Shown here piece by piece: positions 7,086 to 14,776 of a stretch of DNA of 20,877 nucleotides. Each line of letters starts with the position of its first letter. Position 1 is the first letter of the stretch. The position numbers and the translations under genes are program-made. Origin of the DNA: an uncultured Woeseiaceae bacterium (GTDB taxonomy: Bacteria > Pseudomonadota > Gammaproteobacteria > Steroidobacterales > Woeseiaceae); assembly GCA_945787435.1 (NCBI GenBank), contig CALZHX010000024.1, positions 1 through 20,877 on the forward strand, written 5' to 3'. A model generated the notes under the pieces. It did no database searches, had not been told where the DNA came from, and saw nothing but the letters and a program-made list of their open reading frames with translations.

Positions 7086-8522
7086 ATGCGAAAACGGACC
7101 AAGATAGTCGCGACGCTGGGACCGGCGTCTGACGACATGAAAACGCTGCGCGAGATGATCGACGCCGGACTCGACGTCGCACGCCTGAATTTCTCTCATG
7201 GCAATGAGGCGGATCACCGTGCACGCGCCGAGGCGCTGCGATCTGCTGCCGCCGCAAGCGATCGTGACGTCGGATTGATGGGCGACCTGCAGGGGCCGAA
7301 GATTCGAATTAAACGATTTGAGCACGGTAGTGTCGTGCTGGCAGATGGTGATGCCTTCTTCCTCGACAGCACGCTCGGGCTCGAGGATGGTAACCAGGAA
7401 GGCGTCGGAGTTGCGCTGGAGTCGCTCCACAAAGATCTGTCAGGTGGTGACGTGCTGTTGCTCAACGACGGAATGATCACACTCACTGTCGATCGTGTAG
7501 AAGGCACACGGATTTACACGAAAGTAGTAAACGGTGGAATTCTGTCCGATCACAAGGGCATTAACAGGAAGGGCGGTGGCCTCTCCGCGTCGGCGCTAAC
7601 GGATGTTGATCGCGCCAACATCAAACTCGCGGCCGAACTCAAAATGGACTTCCTCGCAGTATCATTTGTGCGCAGTGGTGATGATGTTGAAGAGGCACGT
7701 CGCCTGTTTCGCGAAGCCGGTGGCGAGGGCGTGATCGTTGCAAAAGTAGAGCGTACCGAGGCCGTTGAAAATATTGACTCAATCATAGAAGCGGCTGATG
7801 TTGTCATGGTCGCTCGAGGCGACCTCGGCGTGGAGATGGGTTACGCCGAATTGACCGGCATTCAGAAGAGGCTGATTCAGAATACGCGTTCGAAGAACAA
7901 GGTAGTGATCACGGCGACGCAGATGATGGAGTCGATGATCCAGAATCCGATACCGACGCGGGCCGAGGTTTCTGATGTAGCCAACGCAGTGATCGATGGC
8001 ACGGACGCAGTGATGTTGTCCGGAGAGACGGCAGTCGGTGCGTACCCGGTGGAAGCCATCAGGGCGATGAGCAATGTCTGTATCGGCGCGGAGAAATATC
8101 CGGTCGAGGCGAGCCACATGGGGTACCGCTCTGACGACACATTCGAGCTCGTCGACGAAGCCATTGCAATGGCTGTCATGTACACGGCAAACCACATGGA
8201 CGTCAAAGCGATTATTGCCCTGACTGAATCAGGATCCACAACGCGCTGGATGTCGCGTGTACGGTCGGATATTCCCATCTATGCCTTGACACCGTATTCT
8301 GCGACGAGTCGACGCGTTGTTCTCTACCGTGGTGTTTACCCGGTGCATTTCGACATTCACGAAACGGAGCGGGATCACCTGTACGCCAGTATTTTTGAGG
8401 CTCTCCTGTCTCGCGGATTGGTCGAAGTCGATGACCTTGTGATATTTAGCAAGGGCGACCTGACGGGTATCTCCGGCGGCACCAACGCGATGAAAATTCT
8501 GGAAGTTAAAGCGCAGAGATAA
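7086..8522 (+). CDS. pyk: Pyruvate kinase, K+-independent type
   Basis: Pyruvate kinase makes pyruvate and ATP from phosphoenolpyruvate and ADP, the last step of glycolysis. The 478 residues contain TKIVATLGPAS (5-15), RLNFSHG (33-39), the substrate strand GDLQGPKIRI (66-75), the catalytic lysine K220 in IVAKVERTEA, MVARGDLGVE (241-250), ITATQMMESMI (275-285), and TRAEVSDVANAV through LSGETAVG (291-318). In DLQGPKIRI the residues at the rabbit-enzyme positions 113, 114, 117 and 120 are L, Q, K and I. This is the pattern reported for K+-independent enzymes, instead of T, K, E, T. The C-terminal allosteric domain is complete. The acylase gene starts three bases after the stop, so the two are very likely on one transcript. 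A class I or II aldolase, often next to pyk in such clusters, is not present here. Confidence 0.96.
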   Translation: MRKRTKIVATLGPASDDMKTLREMIDAGLDVARLNFSHGNEADHRARAEALRSAAAASDRDVGLMGDLQGPKIRIKRFEHGSVVLADGDAFFLDSTLGLEDGNQEGVGVALESLHKDLSGGDVLLLNDGMITLTVDRVEGTRIYTKVVNGGILSDHKGINRKGGGLSASALTDVDRANIKLAAELKMDFLAVSFVRSGDDVEEARRLFREAGGEGVIVAKVERTEAVENIDSIIEAADVVMVARGDLGVEMGYAELTGIQKRLIQNTRSKNKVVITATQMMESMIQNPIPTRAEVSDVANAVIDGTDAVMLSGETAVGAYPVEAIRAMSNVCIGAEKYPVEASHMGYRSDDTFELVDEAIAMAVMYTANHMDVKAIIALTESGSTTRWMSRVRSDIPIYALTPYSATSRRVVLYRGVYPVHFDIHETERDHLYASIFEALLSRGLVEVDDLVIFSKGDLTGISGGTNAMKILEVKAQR

Positions 8523-8525
8523 TCT

Positions 8526-10895
8526 ATGAAGAAGTGGTTACTGCGTGCTGCAGGCCTGGTTGTGTCCGCAGTCCTGATCGTTACGGTACTTGCCTGGATT
8601 ACGTTACACGGTAGCCTGCCAACGCTGGATGGTGAGATTCCGGTCAAGGGTCTCGCGAGCATAGCGACGATCGAGCGCGATGCCGACGGTATTGCGACAA
8701 TCACGGCAAACACACGCGCAGATGTCGCTTACGCGACCGGATTTGCGCACGGCCAGGACCGGTTCTTTCAGATGGACCTCATTCGCCGTCGTTCTGCCGG
8801 TGAATTGTCGGCGCTGTTCGGCAGCATTGCGCTCGATACCGATAAACGTTTTCGTTGGCATCGATTCCGGACTCGGGCTGCAGAGAATATCGCAGCCATG
8901 TCAGCGCAGGAGCTGGAATTACTGCAGCGTTACACCGCCGGAGTCAACGCCGCTCTCAATAGCCTCAACGCAGATCCGTTTGAGTACTACCTGCTCGGCG
9001 TCGATCCCGAGCCCTGGAAACCTGAAGACTCGGTTCTTGTCGCCTTCACGATGTACCTGAACCTGAACGACGAGCGCGCTGACAGAGACTTGCGACGTGG
9101 CCTGGCACATAACGTCCTGCCGCCTGAGATGTTTGCCTTCGTGTATCCGCAGGGAACCTCCTGGGACGCGCCCCTGATGGGTGATGCCCGCGAAACGGGC
9201 CCGATTCCGTCGGCCGAGATCATGTCTGTTCGCGATGTGTTCGACGCGCCAGCATCAGCCAACGAGATCGGCAAACCCGATATTAACGGCAGCAACAACT
9301 GGGCCGTCGGAGGTGCGCTGACGACGTCCGGAGGTGCGCTCGTGTCGAATGACATGCACCTTGGACTGTCGGTGCCGGGCATCTGGTACCAGGCAAGACT
9401 GGTCGTGGATGGCGATGAGCCGCGCGATGTGACCGGCGTCGTCTTGCCGGGTTCGCCGTTCATAATCGGTGGCAGCAACACGAAGATTGCCTGGGGAAAT
9501 ACAAACAGTTATGGCGACTGGACGGATGCCGTCATTTTGCTGCCCGGAGACGAGGCCGGGACCTACCGTACCGAGAACGGTGACATGCCGTTCGTCGAAT
9601 ATGTGGAACGCATCGTCGTTAAGGACGCCGATCCGGTCGATTACGTTATCCGCGAAACGATATGGGGGCCTGTGCATGATCGTGTCGACTATCCCGACGG
9701 CGAAGTTGCCGTTAGCTGGACAGCACATCATGTGGCGGCGCTTAACCTGAATCTCGCTGCGTTGGAAACCGTTGACTCTGTGGCCGAAGCGCTCGATATC
9801 GCGAACACCCTTGGCATGCCGCCGCAAAACTTCGTAGCCGGAGATTCCGACGGAAATATCGGCTGGACGATTGCCGGCCAGATACCGGTCCGGTCGGACT
9901 ACAACCCGTTGCTGCCTGCCGATTGGAGTGTCGGTGACGGCTGGATCGGATGGCTTGAGCCAGATCAGTACCCGCGCATCGTCAATCCGGGGTCCGGGCG
10001 CATCTGGACGGCCAATGCACGAGTCGCCGATGGCGAGGCCCTGGCAATAATCGGCGATAGCGGTTACGACCTGGGCGCACGCGCAAGGCAGATTCGCGAT
10101 GGATTATTCGCGAAGGACCACTTCGAGGTGGACGATATGCTCGCCATACAGATTGACGATCGCGCATTGTTCCTGAGCCGCTGGCGCGACCTGTTGCTCA
10201 GCGAGATCGACGAGCGGCTCGTTGAGTCCGATCCAGGAATGGCCGAATACCGGCGGCTTGTTGCCGACTGGATTCCACGTGCGGTGCCTGAGTCGGTCGG
10301 GTACCGGCTCGTCAGGGCGTTTCGGCTGGAAGTGCAGGCTCGCGTTTTCCACGGCCTGATGGCTCCGGCGCGAGCTGCATATGGCGACGACGTCAAGTTG
10401 CGCATTAGCAACCAGTTCGAAGGCCCACTGTGGGCCCTGATGACCGAGCAACCCATGCATCTGCTGCCCGGGCAATACGACAACTGGCAGGCCCTGTTCG
10501 CTGACGCCGTAAATGCAAGTATCGATCACTTCACCGAGAATTTTGGTGAGTCACTCGCAGAACGGTCCTGGGGTGAGCGCAACACCGCGCGCATTCTGCA
10601 TCCCTTGAGCCGCGCCGTGCCCGTATTTGGCGACTATCTCAATATGCCGGCGGAACCTGTGAGCGGTGACGTTGACCTGCCAAGGGCACAAGGCCCAGCG
10701 TTCGGAGCGTCACAACGGTTCTCGGTTGCGCCAGGTGATGAGGCCAACGGCCTGATGCACATGCCTACCGGGCAGAGCGGTCACCCCCTGTCGAATTTCT
10801 ACCGGCGCGGCCATGAGGATTGGGTGCATGGGCGGCAAAGTCCGTTCCTTCCGGGCGAGACGCGACATAAGCTGCTGCTGCTCCCGGCCGATTAG
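8526..10895 (+). CDS. Penicillin acylase-family Ntn hydrolase, membrane-anchored or exported
   Basis: This family (penicillin G acylases, acyl-homoserine lactone acylases, other amide hydrolases) is made as a precursor that cuts itself before an internal serine, cysteine or threonine. The 789 residues begin with a short basic start and a hydrophobic segment (about 5-27) that is a signal peptide or membrane anchor. The alpha-subunit region has YATGFAHGQDRFFQMDL (69-85). The autocleavage site is clear: NGSNNWAVGG, with G255 followed by the nucleophile S256. Next come VSNDMHLGL (273-281) and ITGG-like GSPFIIGG, then the conserved NTNSYGDW stretch. C-terminal LPGQSGHP-like features (MPTGQSGHPLS) match the family. 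Substrate cannot be read from sequence: a beta-lactam, AHL, aculeacin-type lipopeptide or other amide is possible. It is coupled to pyk upstream and to moxR-VWA genes 15 bp downstream. Confidence 0.92.
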   Translation: MKKWLLRAAGLVVSAVLIVTVLAWITLHGSLPTLDGEIPVKGLASIATIERDADGIATITANTRADVAYATGFAHGQDRFFQMDLIRRRSAGELSALFGSIALDTDKRFRWHRFRTRAAENIAAMSAQELELLQRYTAGVNAALNSLNADPFEYYLLGVDPEPWKPEDSVLVAFTMYLNLNDERADRDLRRGLAHNVLPPEMFAFVYPQGTSWDAPLMGDARETGPIPSAEIMSVRDVFDAPASANEIGKPDINGSNNWAVGGALTTSGGALVSNDMHLGLSVPGIWYQARLVVDGDEPRDVTGVVLPGSPFIIGGSNTKIAWGNTNSYGDWTDAVILLPGDEAGTYRTENGDMPFVEYVERIVVKDADPVDYVIRETIWGPVHDRVDYPDGEVAVSWTAHHVAALNLNLAALETVDSVAEALDIANTLGMPPQNFVAGDSDGNIGWTIAGQIPVRSDYNPLLPADWSVGDGWIGWLEPDQYPRIVNPGSGRIWTANARVADGEALAIIGDSGYDLGARARQIRDGLFAKDHFEVDDMLAIQIDDRALFLSRWRDLLLSEIDERLVESDPGMAEYRRLVADWIPRAVPESVGYRLVRAFRLEVQARVFHGLMAPARAAYGDDVKLRISNQFEGPLWALMTEQPMHLLPGQYDNWQALFADAVNASIDHFTENFGESLAERSWGERNTARILHPLSRAVPVFGDYLNMPAEPVSGDVDLPRAQGPAFGASQRFSVAPGDEANGLMHMPTGQSGHPLSNFYRRGHEDWVHGRQSPFLPGETRHKLLLLPAD

Positions 10896-10910
10896 CGTTA
10901 AGATACTGTG

Positions 10911-11771
10911 ATGGCAGACAGCAGATTCAACGGCACCAGCACCTACGTCGCGACGGACGACCTCACGATGGCCGTCAATGCGGCAGTGACACTCGAGCGT
11001 CCGATTCTCGTTAAGGGCGAACCCGGTACGGGCAAGACTCAACTCGCGATCGAGGTTGCCGAGTCGCTCGGCAAGCCGCTGTTCGAGTGGCACATCAAGT
11101 CGACGACCAAGGCGCAGCAGGGTCTCTTCGAATATGACGCCGTGGCGCGCTTGCGGGATTCGCAGCTCGGTGATGATCGCGTTCACGACATATCGAACTA
11201 CATTGTTCGCGGCAAAATCTGGGAGGCTTTTGAATCTGACGTTCAGCCTGTATTGCTGATCGATGAAGTCGACAAAGCCGATATCGAATTTCCCAACGAT
11301 CTACTACAAGAACTCGATCGTATGGAGTTCTACGTCTACGAGACACAGAAGCTCATCAAAGCGACACATCGCCCGATTATCGTGATCACGAGCAACAACG
11401 AGAAAGAGTTGCCGGATGCGTTCTTGAGGCGCTGCTTTTTCCACTACATCAAGTTCCCGGAACAAGAGACGATGGAACGAATCGTCGACGTGCACTTCCC
11501 GAACCTCAAGAAAGATCTGCTCAGCGAGGCGCTGAATGCGTTCTACAAAGTACGCGATGTGCCGGGCCTGAAAAAGAAACCGTCTACGTCCGAGTTGCTC
11601 GACTGGATCAGACTACTGCTGGCCGAGGACATACCGCCCGAGGTATTGCGAGCCGAGGGTGCCCGCAAAGCAATTCCACCGTTGTACGGTGCATTGCTCA
11701 AGAATGAGCAGGACGTACACCTGTTCGAACAGCTGGTCTTTCTCGATCGGAGAGCCGGCTCGTCCCAGTAG
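10911..11771 (+). CDS. MoxR-family AAA+ ATPase
   Basis: MoxR ATPases act as chaperones that help assemble or activate cofactor-containing or membrane protein complexes, usually with a VWA-domain partner. The 286 residues show Walker A GEPGTGKT (36-43), Walker B VLLIDEVD (114-121), sensor-1 TSNNEKELPDAFLRR (160-174) with the arginine finger region, and a C-terminal lid. It is most like the CoxD-type branch found beside CoxE-like VWA proteins. A GTG directly before the ATG could also start the protein with one extra residue; ATG at 10911 is preferred. The VWA gene starts 9 bp after the stop. No CO dehydrogenase or methanol dehydrogenase gene is nearby, so the client is unknown; the acylase just upstream is one candidate by position only. 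Confidence 0.93.
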   Translation: MADSRFNGTSTYVATDDLTMAVNAAVTLERPILVKGEPGTGKTQLAIEVAESLGKPLFEWHIKSTTKAQQGLFEYDAVARLRDSQLGDDRVHDISNYIVRGKIWEAFESDVQPVLLIDEVDKADIEFPNDLLQELDRMEFYVYETQKLIKATHRPIIVITSNNEKELPDAFLRRCFFHYIKFPEQETMERIVDVHFPNLKKDLLSEALNAFYKVRDVPGLKKKPSTSELLDWIRLLLAEDIPPEVLRAEGARKAIPPLYGALLKNEQDVHLFEQLVFLDRRAGSSQ

Positions 11772-11780
11772 TGGCGTGAC

Positions 11781-12956
11781 ATGCTGATTCCGTTCTTTTA
11801 TTTGCTTCGCGACGGCGGGATGAAACCGTCGATCACCGAGCTGCTGACCTTGCTTGAGGCAATGAAGAAAGGGGTAGCGGGGCAGAGCGTCGACGATTTC
11901 TATTATCTGTCACGCGCGTGTCTTGTTAAAGACGAGTCCAAACTCGATCTGTTCGATCGGATCTTCGCAGCCTACTTCGAAGGTGTTGAGGATTCACTTT
12001 CAGATCTGATGACCGACGTACCCGAAGAGTGGCTGCGCCACCAGGCCGAGCTTTTCCTGTCAGAGGAAGAGCGTGCACGCATAGAGGCGATGGGCGGATT
12101 CGAGGAACTGATGAAGGCCCTGCAGGAACGCCTCGATGAGCAGGACGAGCGTCACGAAGGCGGCAACAAATGGATTGGCACGGCGGGCACCTCGCCGTTC
12201 GGGGCCTACGGTTACAATCCGGAAGGCGTTCGCATCGGGCAACAGGGATCACGCAATCGCAGTGCCGTAAAAGTCTGGGACCGACGTGAGTACCGCAATC
12301 TCGACGACTCTGTGGAGCTTGGTACGCGCAATGTCAAGATTGCGCTACGGCGCTTGCGTAAATTTGCGCGCGAGGGTGCGGCGGATCAACTCGATCTCGA
12401 AGATACCATTGACAAGACGGCGCGCAATGCAGGCTTGCTCGACATTCGCATGGTTCCGGAGCGCCACAATGCCGTGAAAGTTCTGCTGTGCCTCGATATC
12501 GGTGGTTCCATGGACGACCATGTGCGCGTCTGTGAAGAGCTGTTTTCGGCATCGCGCAGCGAGTTCAAACATCTCGAGTACTTTTACTTTCACAACTTCA
12601 TCTACGAAAGCCTCTGGAAAGACAATCGTCGTCGCCACGCCGAAAAAATTTCAACGCTCGATATCACGCACAAGTATGGGGCTGACTACAAACTGGTTTT
12701 TGTTGGCGATGCGACGATGAGTCCGTATGAGATTGTGTACGCCGGCGGCAGTGTCGAACATTGGAATGACGAGCCGGGCGCGGTATGGATCAAGAGGCTC
12801 CTGAACACCTACCCCAAAGCGATCTGGCTCAATCCCGAGCCGCGCAATCGCTGGGACTATACGCCGTCAGTAAAGCTGACGCGTGACATTATGGATGACA
12901 GGATGTACCCGCTGACGATCGCGGGACTGGATGAGGGCATCAAAGCCCTGCACTAA
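11781..12956 (+). CDS. VWA-domain (CoxE-like) protein, MoxR partner
   Basis: The 391 residues have an alpha-helical N-terminal part (MLIPFFYLLRDGGMKPSITE and onward) typical of CoxE-like proteins. A charged, probably flexible middle follows (about 95-170), then a C-terminal von Willebrand factor A domain. The metal-ion-dependent adhesion site is DIGGSM (D239-S243), with a glycine in place of the first serine of DxSxS, and a later VGDATMSPYE (308-317) supplies further ligands. No signal peptide or membrane segment is visible, so it is cytosolic. It follows the MoxR gene by 9 bp, and MoxR-VWA pairs usually work together as a metal-dependent adaptor for remodelling. The stop codon overlaps the stop of the convergent peroxiredoxin gene. 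The target complex is unknown. Confidence 0.9.
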   Translation: MLIPFFYLLRDGGMKPSITELLTLLEAMKKGVAGQSVDDFYYLSRACLVKDESKLDLFDRIFAAYFEGVEDSLSDLMTDVPEEWLRHQAELFLSEEERARIEAMGGFEELMKALQERLDEQDERHEGGNKWIGTAGTSPFGAYGYNPEGVRIGQQGSRNRSAVKVWDRREYRNLDDSVELGTRNVKIALRRLRKFAREGAADQLDLEDTIDKTARNAGLLDIRMVPERHNAVKVLLCLDIGGSMDDHVRVCEELFSASRSEFKHLEYFYFHNFIYESLWKDNRRRHAEKISTLDITHKYGADYKLVFVGDATMSPYEIVYAGGSVEHWNDEPGAVWIKRLLNTYPKAIWLNPEPRNRWDYTPSVKLTRDIMDDRMYPLTIAGLDEGIKALH

Positions 12957-13483
12957 TTCTCGGTCGCGCCGAGATCCTTGAGATCGGCCAGTACCTGCAC
13001 GGAATGCTCGGCAGGATTGACTTTTTCGTAGTGCTTCGCAATTGTGCCGTCAGGTGCGACGAGGAACGTCTGTCGTTTGGCAACGGTCATGCCGAACATC
13101 TTGGTCTTGACGCCATATGCGTCGGCAGCCTTTCCTTCGGCATCTGCGAGCAGCGGGAACGGCAGGCCGTGATTCTCGGCGAACTTCTGGTGCGATTCTA
13201 CATCGTCGAGGCTCACTCCGATGATCTGTGCGTTGATCTTCCTGAATGCGAAAATGTTGTCGCGAAACTCACAGGCTTCGGTAGTACAGCCCGGCGTCTC
13301 GTCTTTGGGATAAAAGTAGAGTACGACCCATTGATCCCGATAGTCTTCAAGTGAGTGCAGCTGACCATCCTGGTCAGATAGCTCAAACTCCGGCGCCGCC
13401 TCGCCAACAACGATCTGCCCTGAGGCAATCGCGACCAGGCCGGGCAGCAGAAAAGACGCCAGGAACAAAAGTTGTCGATTCAT
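12953..13483 (-). CDS. Exported peroxiredoxin, PrxQ/BCP type
   Basis: Thiol peroxidase that reduces hydrogen peroxide and organic peroxides. The 176 residues have a peroxidatic cysteine C66 in DETPGCTTEAC and a second cysteine C71 five residues later. That is the PrxQ/BCP arrangement, forming an intramolecular disulfide. The N-terminus MNRQLLFLASFLLPGLVAIA is a signal peptide, with cleavage likely after SG near residue 22. This is unlike the cytosolic E. coli Bcp (about 156 residues, no signal) and points to the periplasm. An in-frame ATG three codons upstream (13490-13492) is rejected because the GGAGG ribosome site touches it directly, while the site is nine bases from the ATG used here. 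The gene is convergent with the VWA gene (4-bp overlap) and divergent from the patatin gene. Confidence 0.92.
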   Translation of the reverse strand: MNRQLLFLASFLLPGLVAIASGQIVVGEAAPEFELSDQDGQLHSLEDYRDQWVVLYFYPKDETPGCTTEACEFRDNIFAFRKINAQIIGVSLDDVESHQKFAENHGLPFPLLADAEGKAADAYGVKTKMFGMTVAKRQTFLVAPDGTIAKHYEKVNPAEHSVQVLADLKDLGATEN

Positions 13484-13555
13484 CGGGTACATCCTCCGGC
13501 AGCTACTATAATACGATTCTCCTTGAATTGATTAAGATTTTACAATTCCTGCACG
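13484..13555. promoter_or_regulatory. Short divergent promoter region, peroxiredoxin/patatin
   Basis: The 72 bp between two divergent starts is AT-rich compared with its surroundings. It holds a perfect TATAAT on the plus strand (13507-13512), overlapping a TATTAT on the minus strand. A good -35 is missing for both, so the exact promoters are uncertain. Confidence 0.4.
13493..13497 (-). promoter_or_regulatory. Ribosome binding site deciding the peroxiredoxin start
   Basis: GGAGG on the minus strand ends nine bases before the ATG at 13483 and zero bases before the upstream ATG at 13492. Only the downstream ATG has workable spacing. Confidence 0.7.
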
Positions 13556-14776
13556 ATGTCTGGCGAAGACACACAGAAACCCAGTACGGCCCTGGTTTTG
13601 CCAGGTGGTGGCGCGCGCGGCGCGTTTCAGGTCGGCGTGCTCAAAGCGCTCGCTGAGCTGATGCCCAAGGGAAGCTCCAATCCTTTTGAGGTGATCAGTG
13701 GCACGTCCGCCGGTGCGATCAACTCCGTCGTGCTGGCCAGCAAGGCGCGCCGGTTCCGTGTCGCCGTAGCGGAACTTGAACGAGTCTGGGGCAACTTTCA
13801 CTGCGAGCAGGTTTTCCGGACCGACAACTGGACGATGCTCAAGAGCAGCCTGCATTGGATGGCTTCGATTGTATTGGGCGGGTTTCTGGTCGGTACGCCG
13901 AAGTCGTTGCTCGACAATTCGCCGCTACGTGCGCTTCTGAGTCGTAATGTCAGATTTCCTCGCATTGAGGATGCGATTGACTGCGGCTATCTCGACGCCG
14001 TGGCTGTTACGGCGGCAAGTTATTCATCAGCGCGATCAACATCGTTCTTCCAGGGCTCACCCGAGCACAAGGACTGGTCGAGAACCCGACGCGTTGGTAT
14101 TCGGGAGGGCCTGCATCTCGATCATTTGATGGCGAGTATTGCCGTGCCCATGATTTTCCCGCCGCAGTTGCTGCACGGCGGATACTTCGGCGATGGAGCC
14201 ATGCGGCAGGCAACTCCGTTGAGCTCCGCAATACACCTTGGGGCGGATCGCATTTTGGTGTTAGGTGTGCGCGACGAGACAGCCGACAAAGAGGCGGACC
14301 CGTCTTTGCCGCCACAACATCCAAGCTTCGGGCAGATCGCCGGCTATATGCTCGACACCCTGTTCATGGACGGATTGTATTCGGACCTGGAGCGAATGAC
14401 TCGCATCAACCAGCTGATCGACTCGGTAGCGCCGCAGAATCGGAAGGGGCCCATGCGGCGCATGCGAGCCATAGACACGATGCTAATCGTACCGAGCAAA
14501 GATTTGCGAGTGATTGCATACGAACACCGTATGCAACTGCCGTTTGCGGTGCGCTCTCTGTTACGCGGAATTGGTGGCCGCGGGCCGAGCGAGAACCGTC
14601 TGCTGAGCTTCCTGATGTTCGAAGAGGCGTATACGCGTGAGCTCATAGAACTTGGCTACCAGGACGCTATGAAAGTCCGTGAGCCGCTACTCGATTTCGT
14701 CAGCGGAGCGGAGGTACCTCGGCTATTCGCCCCGGATTGGATCAAGAAGGATCTGAGCGCTTTTCAAACAGACTAG
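13556..14776 (+). CDS. Patatin-like phospholipase (RssA/YchK-type)
   Basis: Patatin-family proteins are Ser-Asp dyad lipid acyl hydrolases. The 406 residues have the oxyanion loop PGGGARGAF (16-24), the nucleophile elbow GTSAG with S51 (49-53), and the catalytic aspartate D213 in DGA. All parts of an active enzyme are there. No signal peptide or beta-barrel domain follows, so this is a cytosolic or membrane-associated type, not a PlpD-like secreted one. The C-terminal ~170 residues after the patatin domain have no landmark I recognise; they include basic patches that could bind membranes. No clear ribosome site precedes the ATG. The stop overlaps that of mgtE on the other strand by four bases. 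The substrate is not predictable. Confidence 0.92.
   Translation: MSGEDTQKPSTALVLPGGGARGAFQVGVLKALAELMPKGSSNPFEVISGTSAGAINSVVLASKARRFRVAVAELERVWGNFHCEQVFRTDNWTMLKSSLHWMASIVLGGFLVGTPKSLLDNSPLRALLSRNVRFPRIEDAIDCGYLDAVAVTAASYSSARSTSFFQGSPEHKDWSRTRRVGIREGLHLDHLMASIAVPMIFPPQLLHGGYFGDGAMRQATPLSSAIHLGADRILVLGVRDETADKEADPSLPPQHPSFGQIAGYMLDTLFMDGLYSDLERMTRINQLIDSVAPQNRKGPMRRMRAIDTMLIVPSKDLRVIAYEHRMQLPFAVRSLLRGIGGRGPSENRLLSFLMFEEAYTRELIELGYQDAMKVREPLLDFVSGAEVPRLFAPDWIKKDLSAFQTD

Noticed and set aside
12495..12512. MIDAS motif of the VWA protein has DxGxS instead of DxSxS
   Set aside because: I believe a glycine at this place is common in CoxE-like VWA proteins, so it is not evidence of a broken site.
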